NCBI GenBank assembly: GCA_020432165.1
Contig: JAGQGU010000001.1
Location: 1 to 54,214, forward strand
DNA length: 54,214 nt
Direction of reading: 5' to 3'
DNA from: Thermomicrobiales bacterium
GTDB lineage: Bacteria > Chloroflexota > Chloroflexia > Thermomicrobiales > UBA6265
Shown here: positions 25,545 through 33,933 of the stretch, one piece after another
How the letters are laid out: every line of letters starts with the position of its first letter
Numbering within the stretch: the first letter of the stretch is position 1
Position numbers and translations under genes: made by a program
Notes under the pieces: generated by a model
What the model was told of the DNA's origin: nothing
What the model saw: only the letters and a program-made list of their open reading frames with translations
Database searches by the model: none

Positions 25545-26623
25545 TCATCCTCGGTATCGAAACATCCTGCGACGAAACCGCTGCGGCGGTGGTTGAGAAT
25601 GGTGAGATCGTTCATAGCGATGTCATCTCATCCCAGATCGCGCTTCACCGTGCTCACGGCGGCGTCGTACCAGAACTCGCTGCGCGCGGACAGGTAACAG
25701 CAATCATTCCGGTGATTCAGGCAGCGATGGCAGAGGCGGGTGTCTCAAACGATGACATTGATGCTGTTGCCGTCACGAACAGACCGGGACTGGCTGGTTC
25801 ATTGTTGGTCGGGGTGAACGCTGCCAAGGCCTTCGCCTGGAGCATCGGTAAGCCACTCATCGCGGTGAATCACCTGGAGGGGCATGTCCATGCCAATTGG
25901 CTGCGATCTCCCGCAGAAGCTCCTCACGATTTGCCATTCCCGGCCGTTTGTTTGTTGGTAAGTGGTGGTCATACGGAGCTGCTGCTGATGACATCCGCCC
26001 ATGACTATGAACTTCTTGGTGAGACAATTGATGACGCCGCGGGCGAGGCCTTTGATAAAGGGGCACGCCTGCTCGGTCTCGGATATCCCGGAGGACCAGC
26101 TATTCAGCGTGCGAGTGAGGGTGGGAGTCCGGAGGCGTTTGCCTTCCCTCGTTCCCAGCTTGGTAACTCGCTCGATTTCAGCTTCAGTGGTCTGAAGACG
26201 AGCCTACTTCGCCAGGTAGAAGGCTATCGGCTCCCGGATGATCGCCCAAAGCAAACTGGAGCCATTTTTCCGGAGCATCGTCCCCCAATTTATCGGGATG
26301 ATCTCCCTTTGGCCGATCTGGCAGCCAGCTACGAAGAAGCGATTGTGGATGTGCTTGCCACCAAATTCGTTCGTGCGGTTGAGCAGACTGGTGCCCGCAC
26401 GATGTTGATTGCCGGTGGGGTTGCGGCAAACCGACGTTTGCGCGATCGTGTGGAGGAAAGCGCTCCCGCTGGTGTCATCGTTAGCTGGCCCCGCTTCGAG
26501 TTTTGTACCGATAATGCCGCCATGATCGCCGGTCGGGCATGGCACCTCGCACAACGAGGAGAGTTTGGCGATTTCGCGACCGATGTCTATCCGAAAGGAC
26601 CCATTGTCCATGCAAACCATTAG
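25541..26623 (+). CDS. tsaD: tRNA N6-adenosine threonylcarbamoyltransferase
   Basis: A 360-residue Kae1/TsaD ATPase-fold enzyme that transfers threonylcarbamoyl to A37 of ANN-decoding tRNAs. Seen are GIETSCDETAAAVV (5-18), the metal histidines in HLEGHVHANW (His111, His115), LLVSGGHTELL near 138-148, DDAAGEAFDKGARLLGLGYPGGPAIQ near 160-186, AGGVAANRRLR and a terminal CTDNAAMI. An insertion of ~15 residues (YRLPDDRPKQTGAIFPEHRPP) follows SFSGLKTSLLRQ. The GTG start overlaps the rimI stop. The partners tsaB and tsaE are not in this window. Confidence 0.95.
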   Translation: MIILGIETSCDETAAAVVENGEIVHSDVISSQIALHRAHGGVVPELAARGQVTAIIPVIQAAMAEAGVSNDDIDAVAVTNRPGLAGSLLVGVNAAKAFAWSIGKPLIAVNHLEGHVHANWLRSPAEAPHDLPFPAVCLLVSGGHTELLLMTSAHDYELLGETIDDAAGEAFDKGARLLGLGYPGGPAIQRASEGGSPEAFAFPRSQLGNSLDFSFSGLKTSLLRQVEGYRLPDDRPKQTGAIFPEHRPPIYRDDLPLADLAASYEEAIVDVLATKFVRAVEQTGARTMLIAGGVAANRRLRDRVEESAPAGVIVSWPRFEFCTDNAAMIAGRAWHLAQRGEFGDFATDVYPKGPIVHANH

Positions 26624-27422
26624 TTCGCTCGATATCGCACTGCTTGAGCGCGCGCGCGATCTCGCCGTCCGCCTTGCCGAGGAAGCCGGAGTGATTCAAC
26701 GCGAGGCCATTCAGAATGGTAGTGCCGTGCACTTCAAGGGTGAGATCGATCTCGTGACTGATGCCGATATTGCCTCGGAGAAGTTGATCTCATCCGGGAT
26801 TCTGGCCGAGTTTCCGGATCATCGACTCACTGGTGAGGAAGGTGCTATCGGGGCAGAATCAGGCGACTATCGCTGGCTCATCGATCCGATTGATGGCACG
26901 ACCAACTTCGCGCACAAGCAGCCGCACTGGGCAGTCAGCATCTGCCTGGAATATGCAGGTGAGCCTGTGATGGGCGTTGTGTACGATGTTGCCAAGCGTG
27001 AGATGTTCACCGCCATTGCCGGCCAGGGCGCGTTTCTGAACGGTGTACCAATTCATGTTTCTGCCGAGACGCAGCTCAAGCGGGCGCTGGGTTCCACTGG
27101 CTTTAGCTATGATGTGCATGCTCGTGCCGAGGCCTTCGCCTTGTGGGAAGCATTCAGCTGGCATGCTCAGGCGATGCGGCGCGATGGTGCGGCTGCGCTC
27201 GATATGGTGTGGGTGGCTTGTGGCCGACTCGACTTCTATTTTGAGAAACCGATCAACAACTGGGATGTCTCCGCTGGAGCCATTATCTGTCGCGAGGCGG
27301 GTGCTACGGTGACCCGTCTGGATGGCGAACCCTACAATATCAACGACGAGCAGATCGCCGCCAGCAACGGAGCATTGCACCAGCAAATGGTCGATTTGAT
27401 CCGGCAGACACTGCATCAGTAG
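26610..27422 (+). CDS. Inositol monophosphatase family protein
   Basis: A 270-residue magnesium-dependent phosphatase of the SuhB/IMPase fold. Metal-binding residues are in GEEGA (Glu76-Glu77), IDPIDGTTNFAH (Asp92, Asp95) and NNWDVSAGAIICREAG near 208. It could act on inositol phosphates, histidinol phosphate or related esters; SuhB-like length and motifs do not decide. The Met at 26610 is chosen because AAAGGA lies 10 nt upstream. That start is within the end of tsaD (14-bp overlap), so it belongs to the rimI-tsaD operon. Confidence 0.85.
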   Translation: MQTISSLDIALLERARDLAVRLAEEAGVIQREAIQNGSAVHFKGEIDLVTDADIASEKLISSGILAEFPDHRLTGEEGAIGAESGDYRWLIDPIDGTTNFAHKQPHWAVSICLEYAGEPVMGVVYDVAKREMFTAIAGQGAFLNGVPIHVSAETQLKRALGSTGFSYDVHARAEAFALWEAFSWHAQAMRRDGAAALDMVWVACGRLDFYFEKPINNWDVSAGAIICREAGATVTRLDGEPYNINDEQIAASNGALHQQMVDLIRQTLHQ

Positions 27423-27451
27423 GGCGGTTTCTGGCTCAGCCGGTCACCTGC

Positions 27452-27474
27452 ATCGTGTATCATGGGCACACGAT
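27452..27474. promoter_or_regulatory. Inverted repeat over a candidate -10, upstream of the c-di-AMP receptor
   Basis: ATCGTGT-N9-ACACGAT is a 7-bp perfect inverted repeat 38 bp upstream of the GTG start. TATCAT at 27457-27462 overlaps its left arm and could be a -10, so a repressor binding here would block it. Confidence 0.35.
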
Positions 27475-27511
27475 CATTTGTCGGCTCTGCCAATGACAAG
27501 GAGTGAGCGTC

Positions 27512-27841
27512 GTGAAATTGATCTTTGCTGTCGTCCAGGATGAAGATACCGATGTCCTCACCGAGGCATTGGTGTCTGCCGGTTTCCGTTTTACCAAAAT
27601 AGCAACTACCGGTTCGTTCCTGCGCACAGGCAATACGAGCTTGATGATCGGTGTGGAAGATGCCGGTGTTCCTACCGTCATGAATATCCTTCAGCGATCA
27701 GCACGCAGGCGCACGCAGATAGCCGTGCCCTATTCGCCGGCCCTCGAACCAGGGTTGCTCTATATGCCAGAGAATTTCGAGGTCGAGGTCGGGGGCGCGA
27801 TTGTCTTCGTCCTGAATGTGGAACGTTTCGAGCGTATCTAG
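27512..27841 (+). CDS. Cyclic-di-AMP receptor (DarA/PstA-like)
   Basis: A 109-residue PII-like protein. The start KLIFAVVQDEDTDVLTEAL and the loop FTKIATTGSFLRTGNTSLMIGVED are characteristic of the c-di-AMP receptor family (DarA in Bacillus, PstA in Staphylococcus and Listeria). These trimers bind the nucleotide between subunits, but their output is unknown. GTG at 27512 with AAGGAG 8 nt upstream gives the family-typical start; the in-frame GTG at 27503 overlaps that site. It implies c-di-AMP signalling in this organism. It is monocistronic, followed by a terminator. Confidence 0.9.
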   Translation: MKLIFAVVQDEDTDVLTEALVSAGFRFTKIATTGSFLRTGNTSLMIGVEDAGVPTVMNILQRSARRRTQIAVPYSPALEPGLLYMPENFEVEVGGAIVFVLNVERFERI

Positions 27842-27859
27842 CACTGTATCGAGATTGCT

Positions 27860-27887
27860 GCCCCGGGCCTCAGGCTCGGGGCTTTTT
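27860..27887 (+). terminator. Rho-independent terminator
   Basis: GCCCCG-G-GCC / GGC-T-CGGGGC hairpin with a TCA loop, followed by six T. It lies 19 bp after the c-di-AMP receptor stop. Confidence 0.85.
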
Positions 27888-27985
27888 TGTTGCCGCAATA
27901 TCCGAGAAGCCACATAGATCGCGCGTCCGCACAATACCATCAGTACGACGCATTGAGTCACTATCTTCGCGAAGGAGTTCACGCT

Positions 27986-28621
27986 ATGTCCAGAGTTCGC
28001 GTTCACGGGTTCAGCATCTCGCTCGATGGTTTCGGTACTGGCGATTACCAGACACTGGAAGAACCGTTCGGGCACATTGGTCAGCGCTTGCATCAATGGA
28101 TGTTTGATGCGGGTGCCTTCGGTGGCACCGTCAAATACGGCATCGTCAACGATATGCTGGAGCACAGTGGTCATCGGGTTGGTGCAACCATCATGGGCCG
28201 GAACATGTTTGGACCCCAGCGTGGCCCCTGGCAGGACGACGACGACTGGAAGGGTTGGTGGGGAGATAATCCACCCTATCACCATCCGACTTTTGTGATG
28301 ACCCACTATCCGCACGAGAGCATCCCCATGGAAGGTGGTACCACGTTCCACTTTGTGCAAGGGACACCGCAAGAGGTGCTGGCGATCGCGCAGGAAACCG
28401 CTGGTGATCTGGATATCTGCATTCGCGGTGGTGTGCACACTCTCCGGGATTTCTTCCGCGAGGGACTCGTGGATGAGGCGCACATCGTGATTTCACCGGT
28501 GCTGGCAGGTCGCGGCGAGCGACTGTGGGACGACCTGGATAACTTCAACGATCTCTACATGGTCGCGGAGTCGATCGGTGTTGGGAATCACACACATCTG
28601 CGAGTCGTGCGCCGAACCTGA
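27986..28621 (+). CDS. DHFR-fold reductase (RibD C-terminal family)
   Basis: A 211-residue protein of the RibD C-terminal/dihydrofolate-reductase superfamily. It starts with VRVHGFSISLDGFG; the NADPH-binding region includes GATIMGRNMFGP (~65-76), FVMTHYPHESIPM, and DICIRGGVHTLRDFFREGLVDEAHIVISPVLAGRGERLW. Members reduce pteridines, flavin precursors or unknown substrates. The Met at 27986 has GAAGGAG 8 nt upstream; the longer frame back to 27887 runs through the preceding terminator and is rejected. Apparently monocistronic. Confidence 0.85.
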   Translation: MSRVRVHGFSISLDGFGTGDYQTLEEPFGHIGQRLHQWMFDAGAFGGTVKYGIVNDMLEHSGHRVGATIMGRNMFGPQRGPWQDDDDWKGWWGDNPPYHHPTFVMTHYPHESIPMEGGTTFHFVQGTPQEVLAIAQETAGDLDICIRGGVHTLRDFFREGLVDEAHIVISPVLAGRGERLWDDLDNFNDLYMVAESIGVGNHTHLRVVRRT

Positions 28622-28692
28622 TCGTGTTGACGTATGGCTGACTCATGGTACAAGTGAACCTGCAACAGAACACAGCGGGAGTAGTACACACC

Positions 28693-29880
28693 ATGTCAAC
28701 AAATCCATGGATCGAGCGGGTTAATCGCGAGGAGATCGTCGACGTCAGCAAGGCGCTCGTTTCGATTCCCTCTGTCAGCGGCGATGAATACGAAGTCATG
28801 CAGTTCGTCAAACGATGGTTGGATGACCATGGCATTAGCTATGTGGAGACTGCCAACGATCCGATGCGACCGAACATCATCGCCACGGTTGGTAATCCGG
28901 GCGAGGGTCCCTTGATCGCGATGAATGGTCACCTCGACACCGTGCCCGTCAGCGATGCCAGCAGCTGGAAGACGGATCCCTTCCAGGGTGTCCTGAGCGA
29001 GGATGGGCAGAAGCTCTTCGGTCGCGGCGCGAGCGACATGAAGTCCAGTGTCGGTGTGATGATGACCATGCTGGATCTCTTCAAGGATGCGCCACTCAAG
29101 GGTGCCCTCAGTGCCCATATCGTGAGTGACGAGGAAACCAGTGCTATCTACGGCACGCTGCATGTACTTGACGAGATTGAGGCTGGCAATCTTCCGCGAC
29201 CCGACTATGTCTTCATCGGCGAGGGGAGCCAGCACAAGGTTCGCAATGCCGAACGCGGCGGGTTGGCTGTAAATGTGCACTTCAAAGGGCGCGCCAGTCA
29301 CACAGCGGCCGCGCGCGTCACCGGTATCAACGCGCTGGCCAAGGCCGCCAAGGGCATCCTGGCTTTGGAGCATCATATCGATACCTTCCATCCTGCGGTG
29401 GGATATCCGGTGCTGAGCGTGAACATGATTCAGGCTGGCGTTGCGCACAACGTGGTACCGGGTGAAGCGATGATTAGCATCGATCGCCGCCTTGTCCCGG
29501 GCGAGGATAAGGAAAGCGTTGTTGCTGATATTCGCGCCAAGCTGGATGCGGTGGCGGCAGAGGATCCGGAGTTCGTCTACGAGCTCGAGATTGATCCAGA
29601 TGGCGGGTATATTGCCCCGAACATCACGCCGGAGGATTCGCCGCTGGTCCAGGCCTTCCAGAGCGCCGTGCGTGAACTTACAGGCGAAGAACCAGAGTTC
29701 TTCGTCGAGTGGGCGGGTATGACCGACGGTCGCTTCTATCGGCAACATGGCATGGATACTGTTTGCATGGGTCCGCGTGGTGAAGGCGCCCACGGAGCCA
29801 ATGAGAGTATCAATATTGACGATCTGGAGAAGCAGGCGAAGATTTACGCGCTCACCATCAGTAGTCTGTTGGGCGTATAA
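28693..29880 (+). CDS. M20 family metallopeptidase/deacylase, paralogue 1
   Basis: A 395-residue ArgE/DapE/YgeY-type zinc hydrolase removing an acyl or amino-acid group from an amide. Zinc and catalytic motifs are MNGHLDTVPVSD (near 76), GRGASDMKSSVG (~113-124) and SDEETSA (~148). The dimerisation domain contains HFKGRASHTAAARVTGINALAKAA. It closely resembles the gene at 31264; the alignment is nearly gap-free across the whole length. The substrate is unknown. Met at 28693 starts the conserved region. A terminator follows. Confidence 0.88.
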   Translation: MSTNPWIERVNREEIVDVSKALVSIPSVSGDEYEVMQFVKRWLDDHGISYVETANDPMRPNIIATVGNPGEGPLIAMNGHLDTVPVSDASSWKTDPFQGVLSEDGQKLFGRGASDMKSSVGVMMTMLDLFKDAPLKGALSAHIVSDEETSAIYGTLHVLDEIEAGNLPRPDYVFIGEGSQHKVRNAERGGLAVNVHFKGRASHTAAARVTGINALAKAAKGILALEHHIDTFHPAVGYPVLSVNMIQAGVAHNVVPGEAMISIDRRLVPGEDKESVVADIRAKLDAVAAEDPEFVYELEIDPDGGYIAPNITPEDSPLVQAFQSAVRELTGEEPEFFVEWAGMTDGRFYRQHGMDTVCMGPRGEGAHGANESINIDDLEKQAKIYALTISSLLGV

Positions 29881-29895
29881 GACGAGTCTGAAGCT

Positions 29896-29935
29896 GAAGC
29901 CCGAGCCATTTCGGCTCGGGCTTCACTCGTTTTTC
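29896..29935. terminator. Terminator, usable in both directions
   Basis: A 12-bp perfect stem (arms 29896-29907 and 29913-29924) encloses ATTTC. The plus strand continues ACTCGTTTTT, and the hairpin spans the end of the convergent PIN gene, which stops at 29923. Confidence 0.8.
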
Positions 29936-30333
29936 GACATAAACTCTTTGCGGAACTGGGTGGCCGTCATGATGCGGGGTCGCTGGATCATCAGCTTCCG
30001 GAAATGTTTGTCGCCAGAGATGATGATATCAACGTCATAGAAGATCGCCGCATCGAGAATCGTCTGATCATCGGGATCACTGATCTGAGGAGATCCGTCA
30101 ACGACCACGATCTCGTCATCCAGCATTCTAGCAATGGAGGACTCCAGGAACGCAATCACAGCAGGCAGCGTTTGCGGCTCTTTTCTCCAGGTGTTTTTCA
30201 GAAGTTCATCAGCGATGTAGGGAGTAATGAACGCCTCATGTTCCAGTGAAATCCACCATACCATGGAGGTCATACCCGAGGAGTTCTTCGCGAACGCTGA
30301 GTAGAGGACATTGGTATCGAGCAGAATCTTCAC
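29923..30333 (-). CDS. PIN-domain toxin of an AbrB/PIN pair
   Basis: A 136-residue PIN-domain protein, a predicted ribonuclease. Acidic residues are Asp6 in LLDTNVLYSAF, Glu43 in TPYIADELL, the SDPDDQTILDAAI block near 85-97 and Asp near 107 in ISGDKHF. This fits the COG1569-like PIN group. Its start overlaps the antitoxin stop by ATGA, so the two proteins are made together. Its 3' end runs into the terminator stem shared with the M20 gene. Confidence 0.83.
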   Translation of the reverse strand: MKILLDTNVLYSAFAKNSSGMTSMVWWISLEHEAFITPYIADELLKNTWRKEPQTLPAVIAFLESSIARMLDDEIVVVDGSPQISDPDDQTILDAAIFYDVDIIISGDKHFRKLMIQRPRIMTATQFRKEFMSKNE

Positions 30334-30716
30334 GACCGGCGTTCATATCGTTCTTTGAAGACAAAGTCGGCAATATCTTCCTCAGTCTCCCATCCTTCTT
30401 CTTCGGCAACACCTGCGAATGCTTGCTGAATATCGGCAAGCAGCTCCTCTGGTGTCTTGGTCTGCGACAGTCTCTTGATCTCGTTCACGTCGAGATCGTA
30501 TTTTGCTGCGGCTTCCGCGACGAAGCGCTCCTTGAGACGATCGGAGGTGGCGCGTTCTTCAGCCGTGATGGTACTGGTGGGTGTGGGATTCAGTATCTCC
30601 CAGCGCTTGCCGGACTTGATCCACAACACCTTGTCTCCCGATTCCAGTCCGAGATCATCTCGCACCGCCTTGGGGATGGTGACCTGTCCCTTGCTGGTTA
30701 TCTTTGCGATTTCCAT
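30330..30716 (-). CDS. AbrB/SpoVT-type antitoxin
   Basis: A 128-residue protein with an N-terminal swapped-hairpin AbrB DNA-binding domain (AKITSKGQVTIPKAVRDDLGLESGDKVLW, ~4-32). A long acidic helical tail (TSDRLKERFVAEAAAKYDLDVNEIKRL, then EEGWETEEDIADFV) would wrap the PIN toxin. ATGA overlap with the toxin. AAAGGAG precedes the ATG. A perfect palindrome at 30733-30748, just upstream, is the likely operator for autorepression. Confidence 0.85.
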   Translation of the reverse strand: MEIAKITSKGQVTIPKAVRDDLGLESGDKVLWIKSGKRWEILNPTPTSTITAEERATSDRLKERFVAEAAAKYDLDVNEIKRLSQTKTPEELLADIQQAFAGVAEEEGWETEEDIADFVFKERYERRS

Positions 30717-30732
30717 ATCGGACTCCTTTCAT

Positions 30733-30766
30733 TCCTTACTTGTAAGGATAGCATGGAATGTAAGGA
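30733..30766. promoter_or_regulatory. Operator of the AbrB/PIN module
   Basis: TCCTTAC-TT-GTAAGGA is a perfect 16-bp palindrome (30733-30748) 16 bp upstream of the antitoxin ATG. A third half-site GTAAGGA recurs at 30760-30766. Multiple half-sites near the start fit conditional autoregulation by the antitoxin-toxin complex. Confidence 0.6.
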
Positions 30767-30788
30767 TCACCGAAAAGCGCAGAGTTAT

Positions 30789-31154
30789 CTACTTCCCTCG
30801 TCGGGCGTTGAAGCAATCCTTGCAGTAGACCGGCCGGTCGCCGCGCGGGAAGAAGGGTACCCGTGTCGGAGCACCGCAACTCGCGCAAACAGCGTCATAC
30901 ATCGTGCGGATATCGCGACCGTTCTTGTGAATGGCACCAGCCTGGGTATTTTCGCCGAGCAGGAATGGATCGAACGAATCGGTGCGCATATAGAGATTCA
31001 CCAGATCGCCATTGCGGCGAGTGCGATCGCGCTGTCGGCATTTTGGACAGAGCAAGGGACGAGTCAAACCGCGGAGTTGGCGGAAATCTCGCTCTGCATC
31101 CGTATAGTCAAATGATTCATCGCATTGTTGGCAGATAATCTGGGTGGTGCTCAT
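30789..31154 (-). CDS. Zinc-ribbon protein with two Cys4 sites
   Basis: A 121-residue protein with two CxxC pairs at each end. Cys8/Cys11 with Cys36/Cys39 (CQQCDESF ... LLCPKCRQRDR) form a probable zinc-binding domain. Cys90/Cys93 with Cys111/Cys114 (CASCGAPTRVPFFPRGDRPVYCKDC) form a second ribbon of the kind that ends with GDRPVYC. Small proteins of this type are common in Chloroflexota; role unknown, perhaps RNA or DNA binding. Met at 31154 has AGGAG 5 nt before it; the upstream frame to 31229 has no support. Confidence 0.7.
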   Translation of the reverse strand: MSTTQIICQQCDESFDYTDAERDFRQLRGLTRPLLCPKCRQRDRTRRNGDLVNLYMRTDSFDPFLLGENTQAGAIHKNGRDIRTMYDAVCASCGAPTRVPFFPRGDRPVYCKDCFNARRGK

Positions 31155-31263
31155 GGTTCTCCTGCACGATTCGTTGCTGCAATTGTACGTCACCGCGGCC
31201 CTTCTGCTCATCATGCTTCCGTGATACAAGAATCACAGTATTTGCATCATCAGGGGGAGCGAG

Positions 31264-32439
31264 ATGTCCAGCAATCAATGGGTCGATAAGGTAAATCGAG
31301 ATCAGCTCGTGCAGGTTTGCAAGCAACTCGTTTCGATTCCATCCGTGAGCGGCGACGAATTCGAGGTCATGCAGTTCGTGAAGAGCTGGCTGGCTGACCG
31401 CGATATCGCCTATATCGAGACCGCCAACGATCCGCAACGACCAAACATCATAGCTACGATTGGTGACGCCAACGCCGGCCCGATCATTGCCATGAATGGT
31501 CATCTCGATGTTGTCCCGGTTAGTGATGCCAGCAGTTGGGAGTCCGATCCCTTCGAAGGTGTCGTGCGGAATGGTCGACTCTATGGTCGTGGCGCGGCCG
31601 ATATGAAGTCGAGTGTCGGTGTCATGCTCACTATGCTGGATATGTTTAGGAACGCGTCGTTGCAGGGTGCGCTCAGTGTTCATGTCGTGAGCGATGAGGA
31701 GCGAGGTGCGAACTTTGGTACCAAACATGTTGTCGCTGAAATAGAAGCAGGGAACATTCCACGACCAGACTTCACGATTGTCGGTGAAGGAAGTGGCTTC
31801 AAGATTCGCATCGCTGAACGCGGCGGTCTGGGAGTCAAGGTTCATTTCAAGGGACGCGCCAGCCACACCGCCGTGGCCCGTGTGACTGGTATCAATGCTC
31901 TCGCCAAGGCTGCCAAAGGAATCCTTGCGCTGGAGCATCATCTGGAAACCTTCCACCCTGCAGTCGGCCATCCTGTGCTCAGTGTGAATGGTATTCAGGC
32001 GGGTATCGCCGATAATGTTGTGCCTGGTGAGGCGATGATCGATATCGACCGCCGCACGGTGCCGGGAGAGACGGTGGAGAGCATCATTGGTGATATCCGT
32101 GCGAAGCTGGATGCCGTAGCCGCCACCGATCCCGACTTCATTTACGAGCTGGAATACGATCCCGAGCGCTACACCGTTGCCAATATGACCTCGGCGGATT
32201 CCCCGTTGGTCGTTGCCTTCCAGGAGTCGTTGCGCGAGCTCGATCGCGAACCGGAGTTCTTTGTCGAATGGGCTGGTATCACGGATGCACGCCTTTATCG
32301 TGGCATTGGTATCGACACCGTCATCATGGGTGCTGCCGGCGAGAACGAGCACGGTGCGAACGAATACATTGAGATCAACGATATCGAGACCCAGGCCCGT
32401 ATCTATGCCGCCACGATTTCGCGATTGCTCGGTGTGTAA
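31264..32439 (+). CDS. M20 family metallopeptidase/deacylase, paralogue 2
   Basis: A 391-residue zinc hydrolase highly similar to the one at 28693. Metal motifs are MNGHLDVVPVSD, GRGAADMKSSVG and SDEERGA; the shared block HFKGRASHTAVARVTGINALAKAAKGILALEHH is nearly identical. Differences cluster near the active site (ERGA for ETSA) and in the C-terminal EFFVEWAGITDARLYRGIG region, suggesting altered specificity. GGGGGAG lies 5 nt before the ATG. The amidohydrolase gene follows after 54 bp, so both may degrade one amide or carbamoyl compound. Confidence 0.88.
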   Translation: MSSNQWVDKVNRDQLVQVCKQLVSIPSVSGDEFEVMQFVKSWLADRDIAYIETANDPQRPNIIATIGDANAGPIIAMNGHLDVVPVSDASSWESDPFEGVVRNGRLYGRGAADMKSSVGVMLTMLDMFRNASLQGALSVHVVSDEERGANFGTKHVVAEIEAGNIPRPDFTIVGEGSGFKIRIAERGGLGVKVHFKGRASHTAVARVTGINALAKAAKGILALEHHLETFHPAVGHPVLSVNGIQAGIADNVVPGEAMIDIDRRTVPGETVESIIGDIRAKLDAVAATDPDFIYELEYDPERYTVANMTSADSPLVVAFQESLRELDREPEFFVEWAGITDARLYRGIGIDTVIMGAAGENEHGANEYIEINDIETQARIYAATISRLLGV

Positions 32440-32493
32440 GCGGGAACGATACCGTTCCTCGTTTGCTTATATCAGGACAGCGGAGGAACCCGT

Positions 32494-33933
32494 ATGATCT
32501 CCCATGAGCTGGATATCGTGATTCAGGGCGGCACCATGATCACCATGGATCCCGACCGCCGTATCTTGCGTGATGGTGCTATCGGTATCAAGGATGGAAA
32601 GATCGTTGCCATCGAAGCGTGTGGTGACGATATCGGCTCGGCGTCGCAAGTGATCAATGCCCACGGCTCTATTGTCTTGCCAGGCATTGTGGATTCGCAC
32701 GGACACGCAGGACATTCTCTTACCCGCGGGTTCGGCGACGGCGAGCACTCGGGCGGTTGGTACGCGTTTGCGAACCGGCTTTACTTTGAGTTTTCTGACG
32801 TCTGGTTTTGGGAAGCAGAGAGTCGGCTGGCGGCCCTGGAACGCCTCCGCTTCGGCATCACCACGTCAGTCTCGATGACTGGTTCCTTTCCCCGCATCGA
32901 TGATGCCAAATACGCTATTGCCGCCAGCGTTGGTTACCGGGAACTTGGCCTCCGTCACATAGCAGCGGCTGGGCCACCCACCGAATTGAGGGAGACTCGG
33001 CGATACGTTGAACACATGCCAGATGGTTCCCAACGTGTTCACGAGGTAGATCTGGATCGCGCCTTGCGCGTGACCGAAGATCTCGTGCAGGCGTATCGTG
33101 ATCTGGATCATCCACGCGTGCAATTCTATGTTGGCCCATCACAGATCAGTCCTACCGATGATCCTGGTGACCCTTTCACACGGCGACAGGTGAATGGCGT
33201 TCAGGATATCGTCGAAAAGTACAATGCTGGTTTACATACACATGCCACGGCCGGACAAGTGGGAGCAGCATACGCCATCCGACCCGATATGTTGCGACCC
33301 GGTGTTTCTATGGCCCATTGCTCTGGTGTGACTTCTGAGGAGATCACTATCATGGCGAAGACGGGTGTATCGGCGATTAGCGGCCCTCTCACCCATGCAT
33401 ATATCACGATGAGATTCCCTCTCATGGAAGCTCTGGATGCTGGTGTCAATGCGGTGTTTGCGACCGATGGTTCGGCACCTGATCGATCGTTCGATCTGAT
33501 CGATCAGGCGAGAATCGGCGTGCAACTCCAGCGTGTTCATTTCAATGATGCCAGCCTGATACCAGCCGGCAAGGCGCTGGCGATGATTACCATTGATGCC
33601 GCCAAAGCCCTGGGCATGGAAGATGAGGTAGGGAGCCTTGAAGTTGGCAAGCGCGCCGATGTGACACTTATTGATGCGCGGCAACCGCACCTGGCACCTG
33701 AGATTCTGGCACCGTTGCGCGTGATTGGGCATGCTTCGGGCCAGGATGTTCACACCGTGATTGTCGATGGTCAGATACTGATGCTCAATCGTGAAATTCC
33801 TGGTGTGGATCAGGATGCAATCATGGATGATGCGAAAGCCGCGTTGGATGCAGCCTGGTCTCGCGCCGGTTTTGGCGATATGGAACAGCTGCATCCTGAT
33901 ACCTGGTTTGGCTTGAGATACCGGGAGATATAG
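32494..33933 (+). CDS. Amidohydrolase (cytosine deaminase/TRZ-ATZ-like)
   Basis: A 479-residue metal-dependent amidohydrolase of subtype III. The composite domain starts with DIVIQGGTMITMDPDRRIL; metal motifs are IVDSHGHAGHSL (His69, His71), LHTHATAG near 250 (His pair), MAHCSGV (His near 271) and FATDGSAPDRSF (Asp near 327). KALAMITIDAAKALGMEDEVGSLEVGKRADV is the usual C-terminal signature. Members deaminate or dechlorinate nucleobases, triazines or guanidines. Its position after the M20 gene suggests a shared catabolic route. It ends exactly where the convergent ABC gene ends. Confidence 0.85.
   Translation: MISHELDIVIQGGTMITMDPDRRILRDGAIGIKDGKIVAIEACGDDIGSASQVINAHGSIVLPGIVDSHGHAGHSLTRGFGDGEHSGGWYAFANRLYFEFSDVWFWEAESRLAALERLRFGITTSVSMTGSFPRIDDAKYAIAASVGYRELGLRHIAAAGPPTELRETRRYVEHMPDGSQRVHEVDLDRALRVTEDLVQAYRDLDHPRVQFYVGPSQISPTDDPGDPFTRRQVNGVQDIVEKYNAGLHTHATAGQVGAAYAIRPDMLRPGVSMAHCSGVTSEEITIMAKTGVSAISGPLTHAYITMRFPLMEALDAGVNAVFATDGSAPDRSFDLIDQARIGVQLQRVHFNDASLIPAGKALAMITIDAAKALGMEDEVGSLEVGKRADVTLIDARQPHLAPEILAPLRVIGHASGQDVHTVIVDGQILMLNREIPGVDQDAIMDDAKAALDAAWSRAGFGDMEQLHPDTWFGLRYREI

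Noticed and set aside
28696-29793. 365-codon open frame on the minus strand, and its twin at 31117-32352
   Set aside because: Both lie opposite the M20 paralogues and resemble each other only because the sense genes do.
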